Below, piece after piece: positions 52,448 to 61,278 of a DNA stretch of 64,000 nucleotides. A program made the translations under genes and the position numbers. Source of the DNA: Salisediminibacterium beveridgei (GTDB lineage: Bacteria > Bacillota > Bacilli > Bacillales > Salisediminibacteriaceae). The stretch is taken from contig NZ_CP012502.1 in assembly GCF_001721685.1 (NCBI RefSeq), forward strand, positions 1,426,001-1,490,000. The letters are read 5' to 3'. The notes under the pieces are model-generated. The model was not told the DNA's origin, made no database searches, and saw only the letters and a program-made list of their open reading frames with translations. The stretch's first letter is position 1. Each line of letters begins with the position of its first letter.

Positions 52448-53281
52448 TCATTCGACATCCATTATCGTTGATGGGTCAATAAAGATAAACACTAAAGTTC
52501 CGACAATAAAGCAATACAATGCAAAATAAATGAGTCGGCTTTTTTTAAGGAAGCTGATCAACCAAATGATGCCGATCACAGAGAAAATAAAAGTCACAAT
52601 AAATGACACAATCAAATTTATGCCTCCGATATGATCAACGATGCCCATACTGAAATCATTGATTGCAAGAACAGTGGATCCAAGAATGACAGGAATAGCC
52701 AACAAAAAAGAATAACGTACAGCGGTCTCCCGATCCAAGCCGGCCAACAGCGAAGTAACAAGTGTAGCACCGGATCTGGAGATTCCTGGAATAACTGCAA
52801 GTGTCTGTCCGAGACCTACAATGACCGCATCTTTGGCATTCATACTGGCAACAGTCCGAGTGCCATATTTATGAAACCGTTCGATAAAAATCAAGGCAAA
52901 CCCGGTAACGAAAAGCGCACCCGCGATCATCGGTGGTGTCTTCATTGAATCTGCTATGAGGCCGGTCATAAGCATACCGAGAATTCCTGTGATGAAGGTT
53001 GCAATGAGTATGTATATACCAAAATAAAACTGAGCACGATCTTCCGCTTGTTGTTTTACAATATACAGAAAAAAACCACGAATGACATTCCAGAGATCTT
53101 TCCAAAAATAGATGATAACAGCTAATACAGAAGCCAGATGTAAAAAGATTTCAAAAGACAAACCAGGAAAAGTGTAGCCAAATACAAACTGTGTAATGAC
53201 GATATGTGCTGTGCTTGAGACAGGTAAAAATTCAGTTAAGCCCTGAATGATTCCGAATACGATTGCTTCAAAAAGTGTCAC
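52448..53281 (-). CDS. uppP: Undecaprenyl-diphosphatase (BacA type)
   Basis: 277 residues, multi-spanning membrane enzyme that dephosphorylates undecaprenyl diphosphate, recycling the lipid carrier of cell-wall synthesis; overproduction gives bacitracin resistance. Signature regions are GIIQGLTEFLPVSSTAH and AVIPGISRSGATLVTS. The start is GTG 53281 with SD GGAAGG 5 bases upstream; the frame to 53368 is rejected because family members begin at this LFEAIV segment. Confidence 0.93.
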   Translation of the reverse strand: MTLFEAIVFGIIQGLTEFLPVSSTAHIVITQFVFGYTFPGLSFEIFLHLASVLAVIIYFWKDLWNVIRGFFLYIVKQQAEDRAQFYFGIYILIATFITGILGMLMTGLIADSMKTPPMIAGALFVTGFALIFIERFHKYGTRTVASMNAKDAVIVGLGQTLAVIPGISRSGATLVTSLLAGLDRETAVRYSFLLAIPVILGSTVLAINDFSMGIVDHIGGINLIVSFIVTFIFSVIGIIWLISFLKKSRLIYFALYCFIVGTLVFIFIDPSTIMDVE

Positions 53282-53471
53282 AACAACCTTCCTTTCAGTT
53301 TTAATAAATTCTATTTTAATCTTTAACAGTGTATCAAAGCTTGCGACTTTTGGGGAGGCAGGAATCAAACTTTACAAAAATTTAATAATTCAGGAAAGTC
53401 CAAAGTACTTGCCAGTGAGAAGCATTAGGCTTAGGATGAAGGGAGATTATCTTAGGAGTGGGGACTTGATC

Positions 53472-54122
53472 ATGAATATAAAATCACTTCTGTCTGGTGT
53501 CATCTTATCATTGGCTATCTTCACGGGTGGATTTGTTATTTGGGATATGTTTCAAGAAGAGGGTTCCAATAATGATGCACTGGAATCTTATTTGGATCAG
53601 GATGGAATCGAACAGGAACCTGTTTCAGATTCGGATCTGGCAGACGAATCTTCCGGTGAAATCAAGGATGAAACAGGGATTTCACCAGGCTATATTGCTC
53701 CGGAGTTTGAATTAACGAATTTAAACGGTGAAACAGTAAATATTAAGGATTTCCAAGGGCAATTCGTTATCCTGAATATGTGGGCTTCTTGGTGTGGTCC
53801 GTGCAGAAAAAAGCTTCCTGATTATGCTGAATTTCATGAGACGTATAAAGACGAAGATGTCGTAGTTATCGGAGTCAATATGACCTCCACTGAACACAGC
53901 ATTGAAGCGGTGGAAACGATGGTTTCTGATTTTGAATTACCATTCGAAATTGTCTTGGATGAAGATGGTTCAGTTCGTCAGGATTATGAAATACTGGTTA
54001 CACCAACCACGTATATGATTGATCCGGAGGGACATATTGCCGTAAGACGTCAGGGTTATTTTGATTATGAATCATTGGAAAATTATTATAAACAAATTGT
54101 ACGGGAATATGATCCGACTTGA
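53472..54122 (+). CDS. ResA/TlpA-like membrane-anchored thioredoxin
   Basis: About 216 residues: N-terminal membrane anchor (LLSGVILSLAIFTGGFVIW), an acidic linker (about 33-68), and an extracytoplasmic thioredoxin domain with the active site WASWCGPCRKK and the cis-Pro of VTPTTYMID. It probably reduces disulfides outside the membrane, for example in cytochrome c maturation, as ResA and YneN do. The start is uncertain: ATG 53472 is 11 bases from AGGAGTG, while TTG 53466 has a 5-base spacing. It is divergent from uppP. Confidence 0.88.
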   Translation: MNIKSLLSGVILSLAIFTGGFVIWDMFQEEGSNNDALESYLDQDGIEQEPVSDSDLADESSGEIKDETGISPGYIAPEFELTNLNGETVNIKDFQGQFVILNMWASWCGPCRKKLPDYAEFHETYKDEDVVVIGVNMTSTEHSIEAVETMVSDFELPFEIVLDEDGSVRQDYEILVTPTTYMIDPEGHIAVRRQGYFDYESLENYYKQIVREYDPT

Positions 54123-54189
54123 CCATTAGAAAATTTTGCTGATCGTGTACTTTCACCTTCGAACACTGTAAAATCGCCCTGTAATGCCT

Positions 54190-54223
54190 AAAAAGCGAGC
54201 TCATTCAATGAGCTCGCTTTTTT
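54190..54223. terminator. Bidirectional terminator between the thioredoxin gene and the aldo/keto reductase
   Basis: 16-base perfect arms AAAAAGCGAGCTCATT / AATGAGCTCGCTTTTT, flanked by A and T runs. Confidence 0.9.
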
Positions 54224-55133
54224 ATCGATGATTTTCGTATCGTCCTTCTTTAGTAATTAATCGTAATGCGCCGATTTGTTTTGATGTCAGTGATGCTTGG
54301 TTTGCCGCATCACAATTGTCATGAACCTGCTCGCTGCTGCTCGCTCCGGGTACTGCAGTAGCCACTTCAGGCTGTTCAATCGCATAACGTAGTCCAAGGT
54401 GCTGCATCTTCATATTTAGTTTTCCTGCTTCTTCTTCGATTCGCGGTAATACGTCTGCCAATTCACTTTCAGTGTAATCCAGATACCCTTTTTGAAGATC
54501 TCGCTTTTCCCAGGAATCAGCTAGCAATCCCTTTGCGAGCGGACCACGGGCGATAACAGAGATCTGATTATTTTTGAAAAGATCGAACCATTCTTCAGGC
54601 CGCCTGTCCAGTAAACTGTATTGCATCATGACACTGTCGATGTCCGTTTGTTCCGCAAATTTCCGAATGACGTTCGGACGGATCGATGAGATGCCCCAAG
54701 CCCGGATTAATCCTTCCTGTTTCATTTCCTGAAATGCTTCAACTACTTCGTCGAAGGGATCATCAATGGTTCCGCCATGAAGTTGATAAAGGTCCAAATA
54801 GTCAGTGTTCAGGCGCTTTAAAGAAGATTTCACCGCTTCTTTCAAGTATGCTTTTTCCGGGCGCCATCTCCAGGAGCCTTCTTGACTATGCCAGTCGTTC
54901 CCTCCCTTTGATGCAATTAATACGTTGTTTCGGTAGGGAGCGAGTGCTTTTCCGACTGATACTTCGTTCATACCGAATTGATATAAATCTGCGGTGTCGA
55001 AAAAATTAACGCCTTTATCCAATGCTTCGTGCAGAATTCTTTCGTTGTGATTCTGGTCCTCGCTCAAAGACATTGTTCCAAAGCCGATCTCTGACACAAA
55101 CAGTGATGAAGAACCAAGCTGGTTTCGTTTCAT
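54222..55133 (-). CDS. yqkF: Aldo/keto reductase (YqkF-like)
   Basis: 303 residues of the AKR barrel: GFGTMSL near the N terminus, catalytic Asp in FFDTADLYQFG with Tyr, Lys in LIASKGG, and His in DLYQLHGGTIDD. The NADPH-binding end GASSSEQVHDN is present. Position next to nudF and fur matches yqkF in B. subtilis. SD GGAGGTG precedes ATG. The physiological substrate is unknown. Confidence 0.9.
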   Translation of the reverse strand: MKRNQLGSSSLFVSEIGFGTMSLSEDQNHNERILHEALDKGVNFFDTADLYQFGMNEVSVGKALAPYRNNVLIASKGGNDWHSQEGSWRWRPEKAYLKEAVKSSLKRLNTDYLDLYQLHGGTIDDPFDEVVEAFQEMKQEGLIRAWGISSIRPNVIRKFAEQTDIDSVMMQYSLLDRRPEEWFDLFKNNQISVIARGPLAKGLLADSWEKRDLQKGYLDYTESELADVLPRIEEEAGKLNMKMQHLGLRYAIEQPEVATAVPGASSSEQVHDNCDAANQASLTSKQIGALRLITKEGRYENHR

Positions 55134-55255
55134 ACTAACACCTCCACTTTACGGGTACCCCTTGTTCCTTGCTAATATGCATGACATTAGTGAAAAATAA
55201 GAAGGAGTCTGTTAAACTGAAGCAGAATTCAAGTTCCAAAAACGGAGTGATGATA

Positions 55256-55801
55256 ATGAAAAAACAATTTGAAGAAAAAACAATATCGAGAAAACCTGTA
55301 TTCAAGGGGCATGTCATAGAGGTAGAAGTCCAGGAGGTGGAATTGCCGAATGGCAACCATTCTCAACGTGAACTGGTTCATCACAATGGTGCAGTGGCAA
55401 TTGTCGCATTTACCCCCGACAATGAACTTGTTCTCGTGCGACAATACAGAAAAGCTTTGGAGAAAGCGATTGCCGAAATTCCTGCGGGGAAACTTGAACC
55501 GGGTGAAGATCCGTTGGAGTCTGCAAAGCGGGAATTGGCAGAAGAAACAGGAATTACAGCAAAGAAATGGTCAAAATTAATTTCATTTTATACCAGCCCT
55601 GGATTCGCGAATGAACTGGTACATATCTTCCTGGCTGAAGAATTAGTTCAAGGAGAAGCATACCCCGACGATGATGAATTCGTGACCCGGCTGGATGTAT
55701 CGTTAGATGAAGCGCAAAGTATGATCATAAACGAGGACATTCATGATGCAAAAACAGCCTATGCGGTTCAATATATGGCCATTAAACAGGGTGAAGAATA
55801 A
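55256..55801 (+). CDS. nudF: ADP-ribose pyrophosphatase (Nudix)
   Basis: 181 residues. Complete Nudix box from GKLEPGEDPLESAKRELAEE through TGI (GX5EX7REUXEEXGU), with the preceding EIPAG and the following YTSPGFANELVHIF typical of NudF/YqkG. Hydrolyses ADP-ribose to AMP and ribose 5-phosphate. ATG 55256 has GGAGTG with a 6-base spacer; the long upstream frame is not supported. It lies divergently from yqkF, as in B. subtilis. Confidence 0.93.
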   Translation: MKKQFEEKTISRKPVFKGHVIEVEVQEVELPNGNHSQRELVHHNGAVAIVAFTPDNELVLVRQYRKALEKAIAEIPAGKLEPGEDPLESAKRELAEETGITAKKWSKLISFYTSPGFANELVHIFLAEELVQGEAYPDDDEFVTRLDVSLDEAQSMIINEDIHDAKTAYAVQYMAIKQGEE

Positions 55802-55835
55802 AACATATTATGTGATAGTAATTATAAAATTAAAA

Positions 55836-55881
55836 TGATAATGATTCTCATTTGACATGTGATTTTCATGCCGATTATAAT
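55836..55881 (+). promoter_or_regulatory. fur promoter with Fur box
   Basis: TTGACA (55852), 18-base spacer, TATAAT (55876). Just upstream, TGATAATGATTCTCA (55836-55850) fits the 7-1-7 Fur box TGATAAT-N-ATTATCA with one mismatch, suggesting autoregulation. PerR control, known for B. subtilis fur, cannot be excluded. Confidence 0.78.
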
Positions 55882-55925
55882 GAAATGAGTAATTGCTCCG
55901 AAGTTCATGTATTAGGGGGAAGGAC

Positions 55926-56360
55926 ATGGAACAGCGAATCGAACGGATAAAAAAGCAGCTCCATTCACAAAGCTACAAATTAACCCCGCAACGGGAAGCG
56001 ACAGTTCGCGTTCTGCTCGAAAATGAGGATGACCATTTGAGTGCTGAAGATGTCTATATGCTCGTCAAAGAAAAATATCCGGAAATCGGCTTGGCTACAG
56101 TTTACCGGACACTTGAATTATTGACTGAGCTTAAAATAGTTGACAAAATTAATTTCGGTGATGGTGTATCCCGTTATGACCTCAGACAAGAAGGTGCAAA
56201 CCACTTTCATCACCATCTTGTTTGTATTGAATGTGGTGCGGTGGATGAAATTCAGGAGGATCTCCTCGACGACGTAGAAAAAATAGTTGAAACAAGGTGG
56301 AAATTCAAAATCAAAGATCACAGGCTTACGTTCCATGGCATTTGTCACCGTTGTCAATAA
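55926..56360 (+). CDS. fur: Ferric uptake regulator Fur
   Basis: 144 residues. DNA-binding domain with KLTPQREATVRVLL and GLATVYRTLELLTEL, and a metal-binding domain with HFHHHLVCIECG and CHRC, which provide the regulatory His sites and the structural zinc Cys4 site. Represses iron-uptake genes when iron is plentiful. It corresponds to yqkL (fur). SD GGGGGAAGGA lies before ATG 55926. A terminator follows. Confidence 0.94.
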   Translation: MEQRIERIKKQLHSQSYKLTPQREATVRVLLENEDDHLSAEDVYMLVKEKYPEIGLATVYRTLELLTELKIVDKINFGDGVSRYDLRQEGANHFHHHLVCIECGAVDEIQEDLLDDVEKIVETRWKFKIKDHRLTFHGICHRCQ

Positions 56361-56368
56361 GTCAGTAA

Positions 56369-56398
56369 AACAATCCGGCGTCCGCTGGATTGTTTTTT
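56369..56398 (+). terminator. Terminator after fur
   Basis: Stem AACAATCCGGCG / CGCTGGATTGTT with one G-T pair, then a T-run. Confidence 0.85.
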
Positions 56399-56508
56399 AA
56401 ATTTTGCTGTTTGACATTTCATTCAAATTACAGTTTTCCTATATGAAGAAGGCTGGAAGTATGGTAATCTTAAAAGAGGTACGAACAACTAAACAACTGG
56501 AGGAAGTT

Positions 56509-57399
56509 ATGGATCATGAAATTGATGCGTTCACGGAATATCTTTCAGTCGAAAAAGGGTTGGCTCGTCAGTCCATTGAGGCTTATGCAAGAGACTTGTC
56601 TACTTATGTGAATTACCTTCAAATCGAAGCGGGATTTTCTGACTGGTCTCAAGTAAATAAGGCTCATGTTATGAGTTATCTTCAACATTTAATGGATGCT
56701 GATAAAGCTTCCAGCACGGTATCGCGATCACTGTCAGCTTTAAAATCATTCCACCAGTTTCTCGTAATGGAGGGGTATGTAACAACAAATCCTGCCCGTC
56801 AAATTGAACGACCAAGACAGGCAGGGATACTTCCGAAGACATTAAGTATGAGTGAAGTGGAAGCGCTCTTTTGTGCAGCTGATGGTGAACGTCCGATTGA
56901 CATCAGAACGACCGCGATGCTCGAGTTGCTTTATTCAACAGGCATGCGGGTTTCTGAACTGGTGGAACTTAAGCTATCTGATCTGAATCTGGATATGGGG
57001 TTTGTTCATTGCACTGGTAAAGGAAATAAAGAACGTATTATTCCGATGGGAGAATTCGCTACGGTCAGTATTAAGAATTATCTCGATCACGGCAGATCGC
57101 AACTCATACGGAATGAACGTCACGAGCTTCTTTTTGTAAACCACCACGGCAGAAAAATGAGCAGACAAGGATTTTGGAAGCTTATTCGCACTGTTGCTCA
57201 AAAAGCGGGAATACTCAAGGAACTCAGTCCTCATACGCTCAGGCATTCATTTGCTACGCATTTACTTGATAATGGCGCTGATCTTCGCTCTGTCCAGGAA
57301 ATGCTCGGTCATTCGGACATCTCGACAACACAAATTTACACACATATTTCTCAAAACAGAATGCGGGATGTATACAAAAAACACCACCCAAGAGCATAA
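56509..57399 (+). CDS. xerD: Site-specific tyrosine recombinase XerD
   Basis: 296 residues, the normal XerD size; resolves chromosome dimers at dif with XerC/CodV. N-terminal SAM-like core-binding domain (to about 105). Catalytic residues: Arg in TGMRVSEL, Lys in TGKGNKER, His-x-x-Arg in SPHTLRHSFATHLL, His in LGHSDISTT, and the nucleophile Tyr in QIYTHI. The ATG at 56509 has TGGAGGAAG; the frame upstream to 56404 is rejected. Position between fur and deoB is that of ripX, so it is the housekeeping recombinase and not an integrase. Confidence 0.94.
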   Translation: MDHEIDAFTEYLSVEKGLARQSIEAYARDLSTYVNYLQIEAGFSDWSQVNKAHVMSYLQHLMDADKASSTVSRSLSALKSFHQFLVMEGYVTTNPARQIERPRQAGILPKTLSMSEVEALFCAADGERPIDIRTTAMLELLYSTGMRVSELVELKLSDLNLDMGFVHCTGKGNKERIIPMGEFATVSIKNYLDHGRSQLIRNERHELLFVNHHGRKMSRQGFWKLIRTVAQKAGILKELSPHTLRHSFATHLLDNGADLRSVQEMLGHSDISTTQIYTHISQNRMRDVYKKHHPRA

Positions 57400-57571
57400 T
57401 ATTTCAGGTGGTATTGTAAAATGATTGTCAGAAGATGTCTGACTTCCGACAGGGAGTGTGGAAATGAACCTTCTGGGGAATAGAGGATATAACCAGCAGA
57501 TATAAGTTATAGAATGAGAAGATTCAACGGCTTTACACTTAACTATCATTTTTTTTAGGAGGACGTTTTAC
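57400..57571 (+). other. Intergenic region between xerD and deoB
   Basis: 172 bases without a gene. It holds a short inverted repeat GTCAGA-N5-TCTGAC (57427-57443), a possible operator, and AT-rich sequence near 57510-57550. No convincing -35/-10 pair or terminator was identified. The deoB SD (AGGAGG) ends the region. Confidence 0.4.
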
Positions 57572-58771
57572 ATGAATCAATTTGAGTTTAACAGAATATT
57601 TTTGATTGTAATGGATTCGGTGGGCATCGGTGAAGCTCCAGATGCTGCAGAATTTGGTGATATGGGTGCAGATACCCTGGGTCACATTGCAGAAGAAATG
57701 AATGGCTTAAAAATGCCAGTGATGGATTCACTTGGCTTAACGAAAATCAAATCGTATCAGGGTGGGCAGGACGTGGAACGGCCTTTGGGCAGTTATGGTG
57801 TTATGCAGGAAAAGTCAGTAGGGAAGGATACAATGACAGGACATTGGGAAATTATGGGTCTTTTTATTGATGCACCTTTTCGCACATTTCCAGATGGATT
57901 CCCACCGGAACTTATCCAGGAAATTGAGTCGCGAACCGGACGGAAAGTAGTTGCAAACAAACCAGCTTCGGGAACTGAAATTCTCGTGGAGTACGGGGAC
58001 CATCATGTGAAAACAGGAGATTTGATCGTATATACATCAGCTGATTCTGTCTTACAGATTGCTGCACATGAAGACATCATTTCCCCTGAAGAATTGTATG
58101 AAATTTGCGAGATGGCAAGGGAATTAACGTTGGATGAAAAATATATGGTAGGTCGTGTAATTGCACGTCCGTTCACCGGAAAAGATGGCGAATGGGAGCG
58201 TACACCGAATCGTCATGATTATGCATTGAAGCCATTTGGAAGAACCGTGATGAATGAATTGAAAGATGCAGGTTTGGATTCTGTTGCCATTGGCAAAATT
58301 TCTGACATTTACGATGGTGAGGGGATTACCAAATCATTGCGTACACAGGATAATATGGATGGCATGGATAAGTTAAGTCAATCAGTGGACATGACGTTTA
58401 CTGGGTTAAGCTTTTTGAATCTCGTGGATTTTGATGCGAAATACGGACACCGCAGAGATCCAATTGGTTATGGTAAAGCATTGGAAGCTTACGATCAGCG
58501 ATTGCCAGAAGTACTGGATAAACTGAAAGACAATGATTTGCTTCTGATAACAGCAGATCACGGAAATGATCCTGTACATTCAGGTACGGATCACACAAGA
58601 GAATTTGTTCCGCTCATTGCATACAGCAAAAAGCTGGATCATTCCGTAAACTTGGGAACCCGCATGACTTTTGCAGATATCGGAGCAACGGTGGCAGATA
58701 ATTTTAACGTGAAGATGCCTGATTATGGCACAAGTTTTCTTTATGACTTATTGAAGGAGAAATCAAAATAA
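57572..58771 (+). CDS. deoB: Phosphopentomutase
   Basis: Interconverts (deoxy)ribose 1-phosphate and 5-phosphate, linking nucleoside phosphorolysis to the pentose phosphate pathway. 399 residues of the alkaline-phosphatase superfamily, with the metal-site segments [23 protein letters not shown] (phosphorylated Thr), and [10 protein letters not shown] and GTDHTRE. Called drm in B. subtilis. First gene of deoB-pupG-pdp. SD AGGAGG precedes the ATG. Its last base is shared with the next start codon. Confidence 0.95.
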   Translation: MNQFEFNRIFLIVMDSVGIGEAPDAAEFGDMGADTLGHIAEEMNGLKMPVMDSLGLTKIKSYQGGQDVERPLGSYGVMQEKSVGKDTMTGHWEIMGLFIDAPFRTFPDGFPPELIQEIESRTGRKVVANKPASGTEILVEYGDHHVKTGDLIVYTSADSVLQIAAHEDIISPEELYEICEMARELTLDEKYMVGRVIARPFTGKDGEWERTPNRHDYALKPFGRTVMNELKDAGLDSVAIGKISDIYDGEGITKSLRTQDNMDGMDKLSQSVDMTFTGLSFLNLVDFDAKYGHRRDPIGYGKALEAYDQRLPEVLDKLKDNDLLLITADHGNDPVHSGTDHTREFVPLIAYSKKLDHSVNLGTRMTFADIGATVADNFNVKMPDYGTSFLYDLLKEKSK

Positions 58772-59589
58772 TGGATATGGAAAAAATTGAGCAAGCCAAG
58801 AAATTTATTGAATCAAAATTAACAATCAAACCGGAAATCGGTTTGATTCTGGGTTCGGGCCTGGGCGTTCTGGCAGATGAGATCGAAGCGCCACTTGTGA
58901 TTCCCTACCACGAAATTCCTGGCTTTCCTGCTTCCACAGTGTCCGGGCATAAAGGGCAACTTGTAATCGGTGAGCTTCAAGGAAAAAGGGTTGTTGCCAT
59001 GCAAGGACGTTTTCATTTCTATGAAGGTTACGATATGCAGCTAGTGACACTTCCGGTTCGGGTTATGCGTGCAATAGGGGTCGAAAAGCTGATTGTTACG
59101 AATGCTGCGGGCGGAATTAATGAATCGTACAACCCTGGTGATCTGATGATCATCGAAGATCATTTGAATATGTTTGGCACCAATCCACTCATCGGTCCCA
59201 ATCTTGATGAAACCGGTGTTCGTTTCCCTGACATGTCACAGGCCTATACAAAAGCTTATTTGAATCTTGCACATGAAGTTGCCAATGATATCGGCTTAAC
59301 CGTCAGACAAGGTGTATATGTCGGTAATACAGGTCCGGTATATGAAACACCCGCAGAAGTTAGGATGCTGAGATCACTTGGAGGCGATGCGGTCGGCATG
59401 TCTACAGTACCTGAAGTCATTGCTGCAAGACACAGTGGCATGGAGGTACTTGGCATTTCTTGCATCTCCAACATGGCTGCGGGTATTCTCGATCAACCAC
59501 TGACGCATGATGAAGTAATTGAAACAACCGAAAGAGTCCGGTTTGACTTCCTGACATTCGTTAAAGAGATTGTTAAACGTTTGGCATAA
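58771..59589 (+). CDS. pupG: Purine nucleoside phosphorylase (PupG/PunA type)
   Basis: 272 residues. Phosphorolysis of guanosine, inosine and deoxy forms. Trimeric PNP-family segments: LILGSGLGVLADEIE, VSGHKGQLVIG, GRFHFYEGYDM, VTNAAGGIN, and DAVGMSTVPEVIAARHSG. The start overlaps the deoB stop by one base (TAATG), with SD AAGGAG 10 bases upstream, so the two are coupled. Confidence 0.95.
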   Translation: MDMEKIEQAKKFIESKLTIKPEIGLILGSGLGVLADEIEAPLVIPYHEIPGFPASTVSGHKGQLVIGELQGKRVVAMQGRFHFYEGYDMQLVTLPVRVMRAIGVEKLIVTNAAGGINESYNPGDLMIIEDHLNMFGTNPLIGPNLDETGVRFPDMSQAYTKAYLNLAHEVANDIGLTVRQGVYVGNTGPVYETPAEVRMLRSLGGDAVGMSTVPEVIAARHSGMEVLGISCISNMAAGILDQPLTHDEVIETTERVRFDFLTFVKEIVKRLA

Positions 59590-59634
59590 TTGACAAACAA
59601 ACTAGTTAAGTGTCACTGAGGGAGGATAATAACA

Positions 59635-60936
59635 ATGAGAATGGTTGATCTGATTCAGAAAAAAAGAGATGGTAAACTGCACACGAAAGAAGAGATTCAA
59701 TTCATTATTGAGGGTTATACAAACGGGGATATTCCTGACTATCAAATGAGTGCCTGGAGTATGGCGATCTTTTTCAAAGATATGAATGATGATGAGCGGG
59801 CATGGTTTACAGAGGCTATCGTTCATTCCGGTGACACAATTGATCTGTCTGCTATTGAAGGTATTAAGGTCGATAAGCACTCTACGGGCGGTGTGGGCGA
59901 TACGACAACACTCATTCTGGCTCCTCTGGTTTCAAGCATAGGTGTCCCGGTTGCCAAGATGAGTGGACGGGGTCTTGGACATACCGGTGGAACAATCGAC
60001 AAACTTGAAGCGATGAAAGGTTTCAGTGTGGACATTTCCAATGATGAATTCATCCGCCTGGTTAATACAAATAAAGTTGCGGTGATGGGTCAAACAGATA
60101 ATCTGACCCCTGCGGATAAAAAATTGTATGGTTTGCGTGATGTGACTGGAACTGTGAATTCAATTCCGATGATTGCCAGTTCCATCATGAGTAAAAAACT
60201 TGCTGCCGGAGCAGATGCCATTGTTTTGGATGTAAAAACCGGAGCGGGTGCTTTTATGAAAGAACTCGATGAATCACGTGAACTTGCTGAAGCCATGGTC
60301 AAAATAGGAAATAATTTAGAGCGGAATACGACTGCAATTATATCTGATATGAACCAGCCTTTAGGTTTCATGATTGGGAACGCACTGGAAGTGAAAGAGG
60401 CGATCGATACACTGAATGGGCGTGGACCTGCTGATTTAACTGAGCTTTGCTATACACTGGGAAGTCATATGGCAGTACTTGCTGGAAAAGCAAATTCAAC
60501 CGAAGAAGCAAGAGAATTGCTGCAAGAAGCCGTCAAGACAGGAAAGGCTTTGGAACAATTTAAACTTTTCATACGTTCACAAGGCGGCGATGATACAATT
60601 GTCGACTCGCCTGAAAATCTCCCTACTGCTACAAAGACGATCGCTGTTCCATCTCTGTCATCCGGATACATCAGCGCCATTATGGCTGATGAAATCGGCA
60701 CTTCAGCCATGCTTTTAGGCGCAGGCAGAGCAACGAAAGATTCAGTGATCGACCTTGCTGTTGGTATTGAACTCCATAAAAAAATAGGGGATGCTGTTGA
60801 AGAAGGTGAAGCACTTGTAACGCTTCATGTAAATGACGCCGATTATGAAACGGTTGTTGAAAAAGTGCAAGCAGCCTATTCGATTTCTAAAGAAGAAATA
60901 CCTTCACCCCAACTGATTTATGATGTCATCAGCTAA
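59635..60936 (+). CDS. pdp: Pyrimidine-nucleoside phosphorylase
   Basis: 433 residues; cleaves uridine and thymidine with phosphate. Family signature [18 protein letters not shown] near residue 107, phosphate-binding [13 protein letters not shown], and [12 protein letters not shown]. It completes the nucleoside salvage operon. SD GGGAGG precedes ATG. In related Bacillaceae the order continues into dacF and the spoIIA operon; here the lysine riboswitch promoter follows after 10 bases. Confidence 0.95.
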   Translation: MRMVDLIQKKRDGKLHTKEEIQFIIEGYTNGDIPDYQMSAWSMAIFFKDMNDDERAWFTEAIVHSGDTIDLSAIEGIKVDKHSTGGVGDTTTLILAPLVSSIGVPVAKMSGRGLGHTGGTIDKLEAMKGFSVDISNDEFIRLVNTNKVAVMGQTDNLTPADKKLYGLRDVTGTVNSIPMIASSIMSKKLAAGADAIVLDVKTGAGAFMKELDESRELAEAMVKIGNNLERNTTAIISDMNQPLGFMIGNALEVKEAIDTLNGRGPADLTELCYTLGSHMAVLAGKANSTEEARELLQEAVKTGKALEQFKLFIRSQGGDDTIVDSPENLPTATKTIAVPSLSSGYISAIMADEIGTSAMLLGAGRATKDSVIDLAVGIELHKKIGDAVEEGEALVTLHVNDADYETVVEKVQAAYSISKEEIPSPQLIYDVIS

Positions 60937-60946
60937 AACTCAGGAC

Positions 60947-60975
60947 TTGCATTTCATAAAGTGATGTGCTACATT
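60947..60975 (+). promoter_or_regulatory. Sigma-A promoter of the lysine-riboswitch/lysA transcript
   Basis: TTGCAT, 17-base spacer, TACATT, about 30 bases before the aptamer. Confidence 0.7.
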
Positions 60976-61003
60976 TTCCGTACTGCCAAACAAATTGAAT
61001 ACT

Positions 61004-61218
61004 GATAGAGGTGCAGGTAGATGAGTAACGTGACTGAGTCCGGTTTGACGAGGATGTTACGTGAAAGGTGATCCTGCCGAAGTTCCTGGCCGATTCCGCG
61101 TCTTTGAGCTGGTGGACAGTTGAATAAACTGTCTATTGTCACTGTCATTGCAGTGGAGCACTATCCTGATATAGAACGTTTAAGAATGGATGTGCAATAG
61201 GCATATCCATTCTTTTTA
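61004..61218 (+). promoter_or_regulatory. Lysine riboswitch (L box) with terminator
   Basis: The aptamer (61004-61165) is closed by P1 GATAG / CTATC and has the L-box conserved pieces GAGGTGC, GTGAAAGG, CTGCCGAAG and the 3' GTCATTGCAGTGGAGCACTATC-type end. It is followed by an intrinsic terminator, AAGAATGGAT (61182-61191) with ATCCATTCTT (61205-61214) and TTT. Lysine binding is expected to favour the terminator and stop lysA transcription. This accounts for the 342-base gap between pdp and lysA. Confidence 0.93.
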
Positions 61219-61278
61219 TTCAATGGAGACGGAACAGGATTTCGCTGGAGGCAGCTGAGGATATGAGGAGGTTTAAAA

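Noticed and set aside
53247..53471. 75-residue N-terminal extension of the ResA-like protein
   Set aside because: It would overlap the start of divergent uppP, has no SD, and would bury the membrane anchor. The start near 53472 gives a normal anchor.
56509..57399. Tyrosine recombinase as a sign of a phage or genomic island
   Set aside because: Size, motifs and position between fur and deoB identify the housekeeping XerD.
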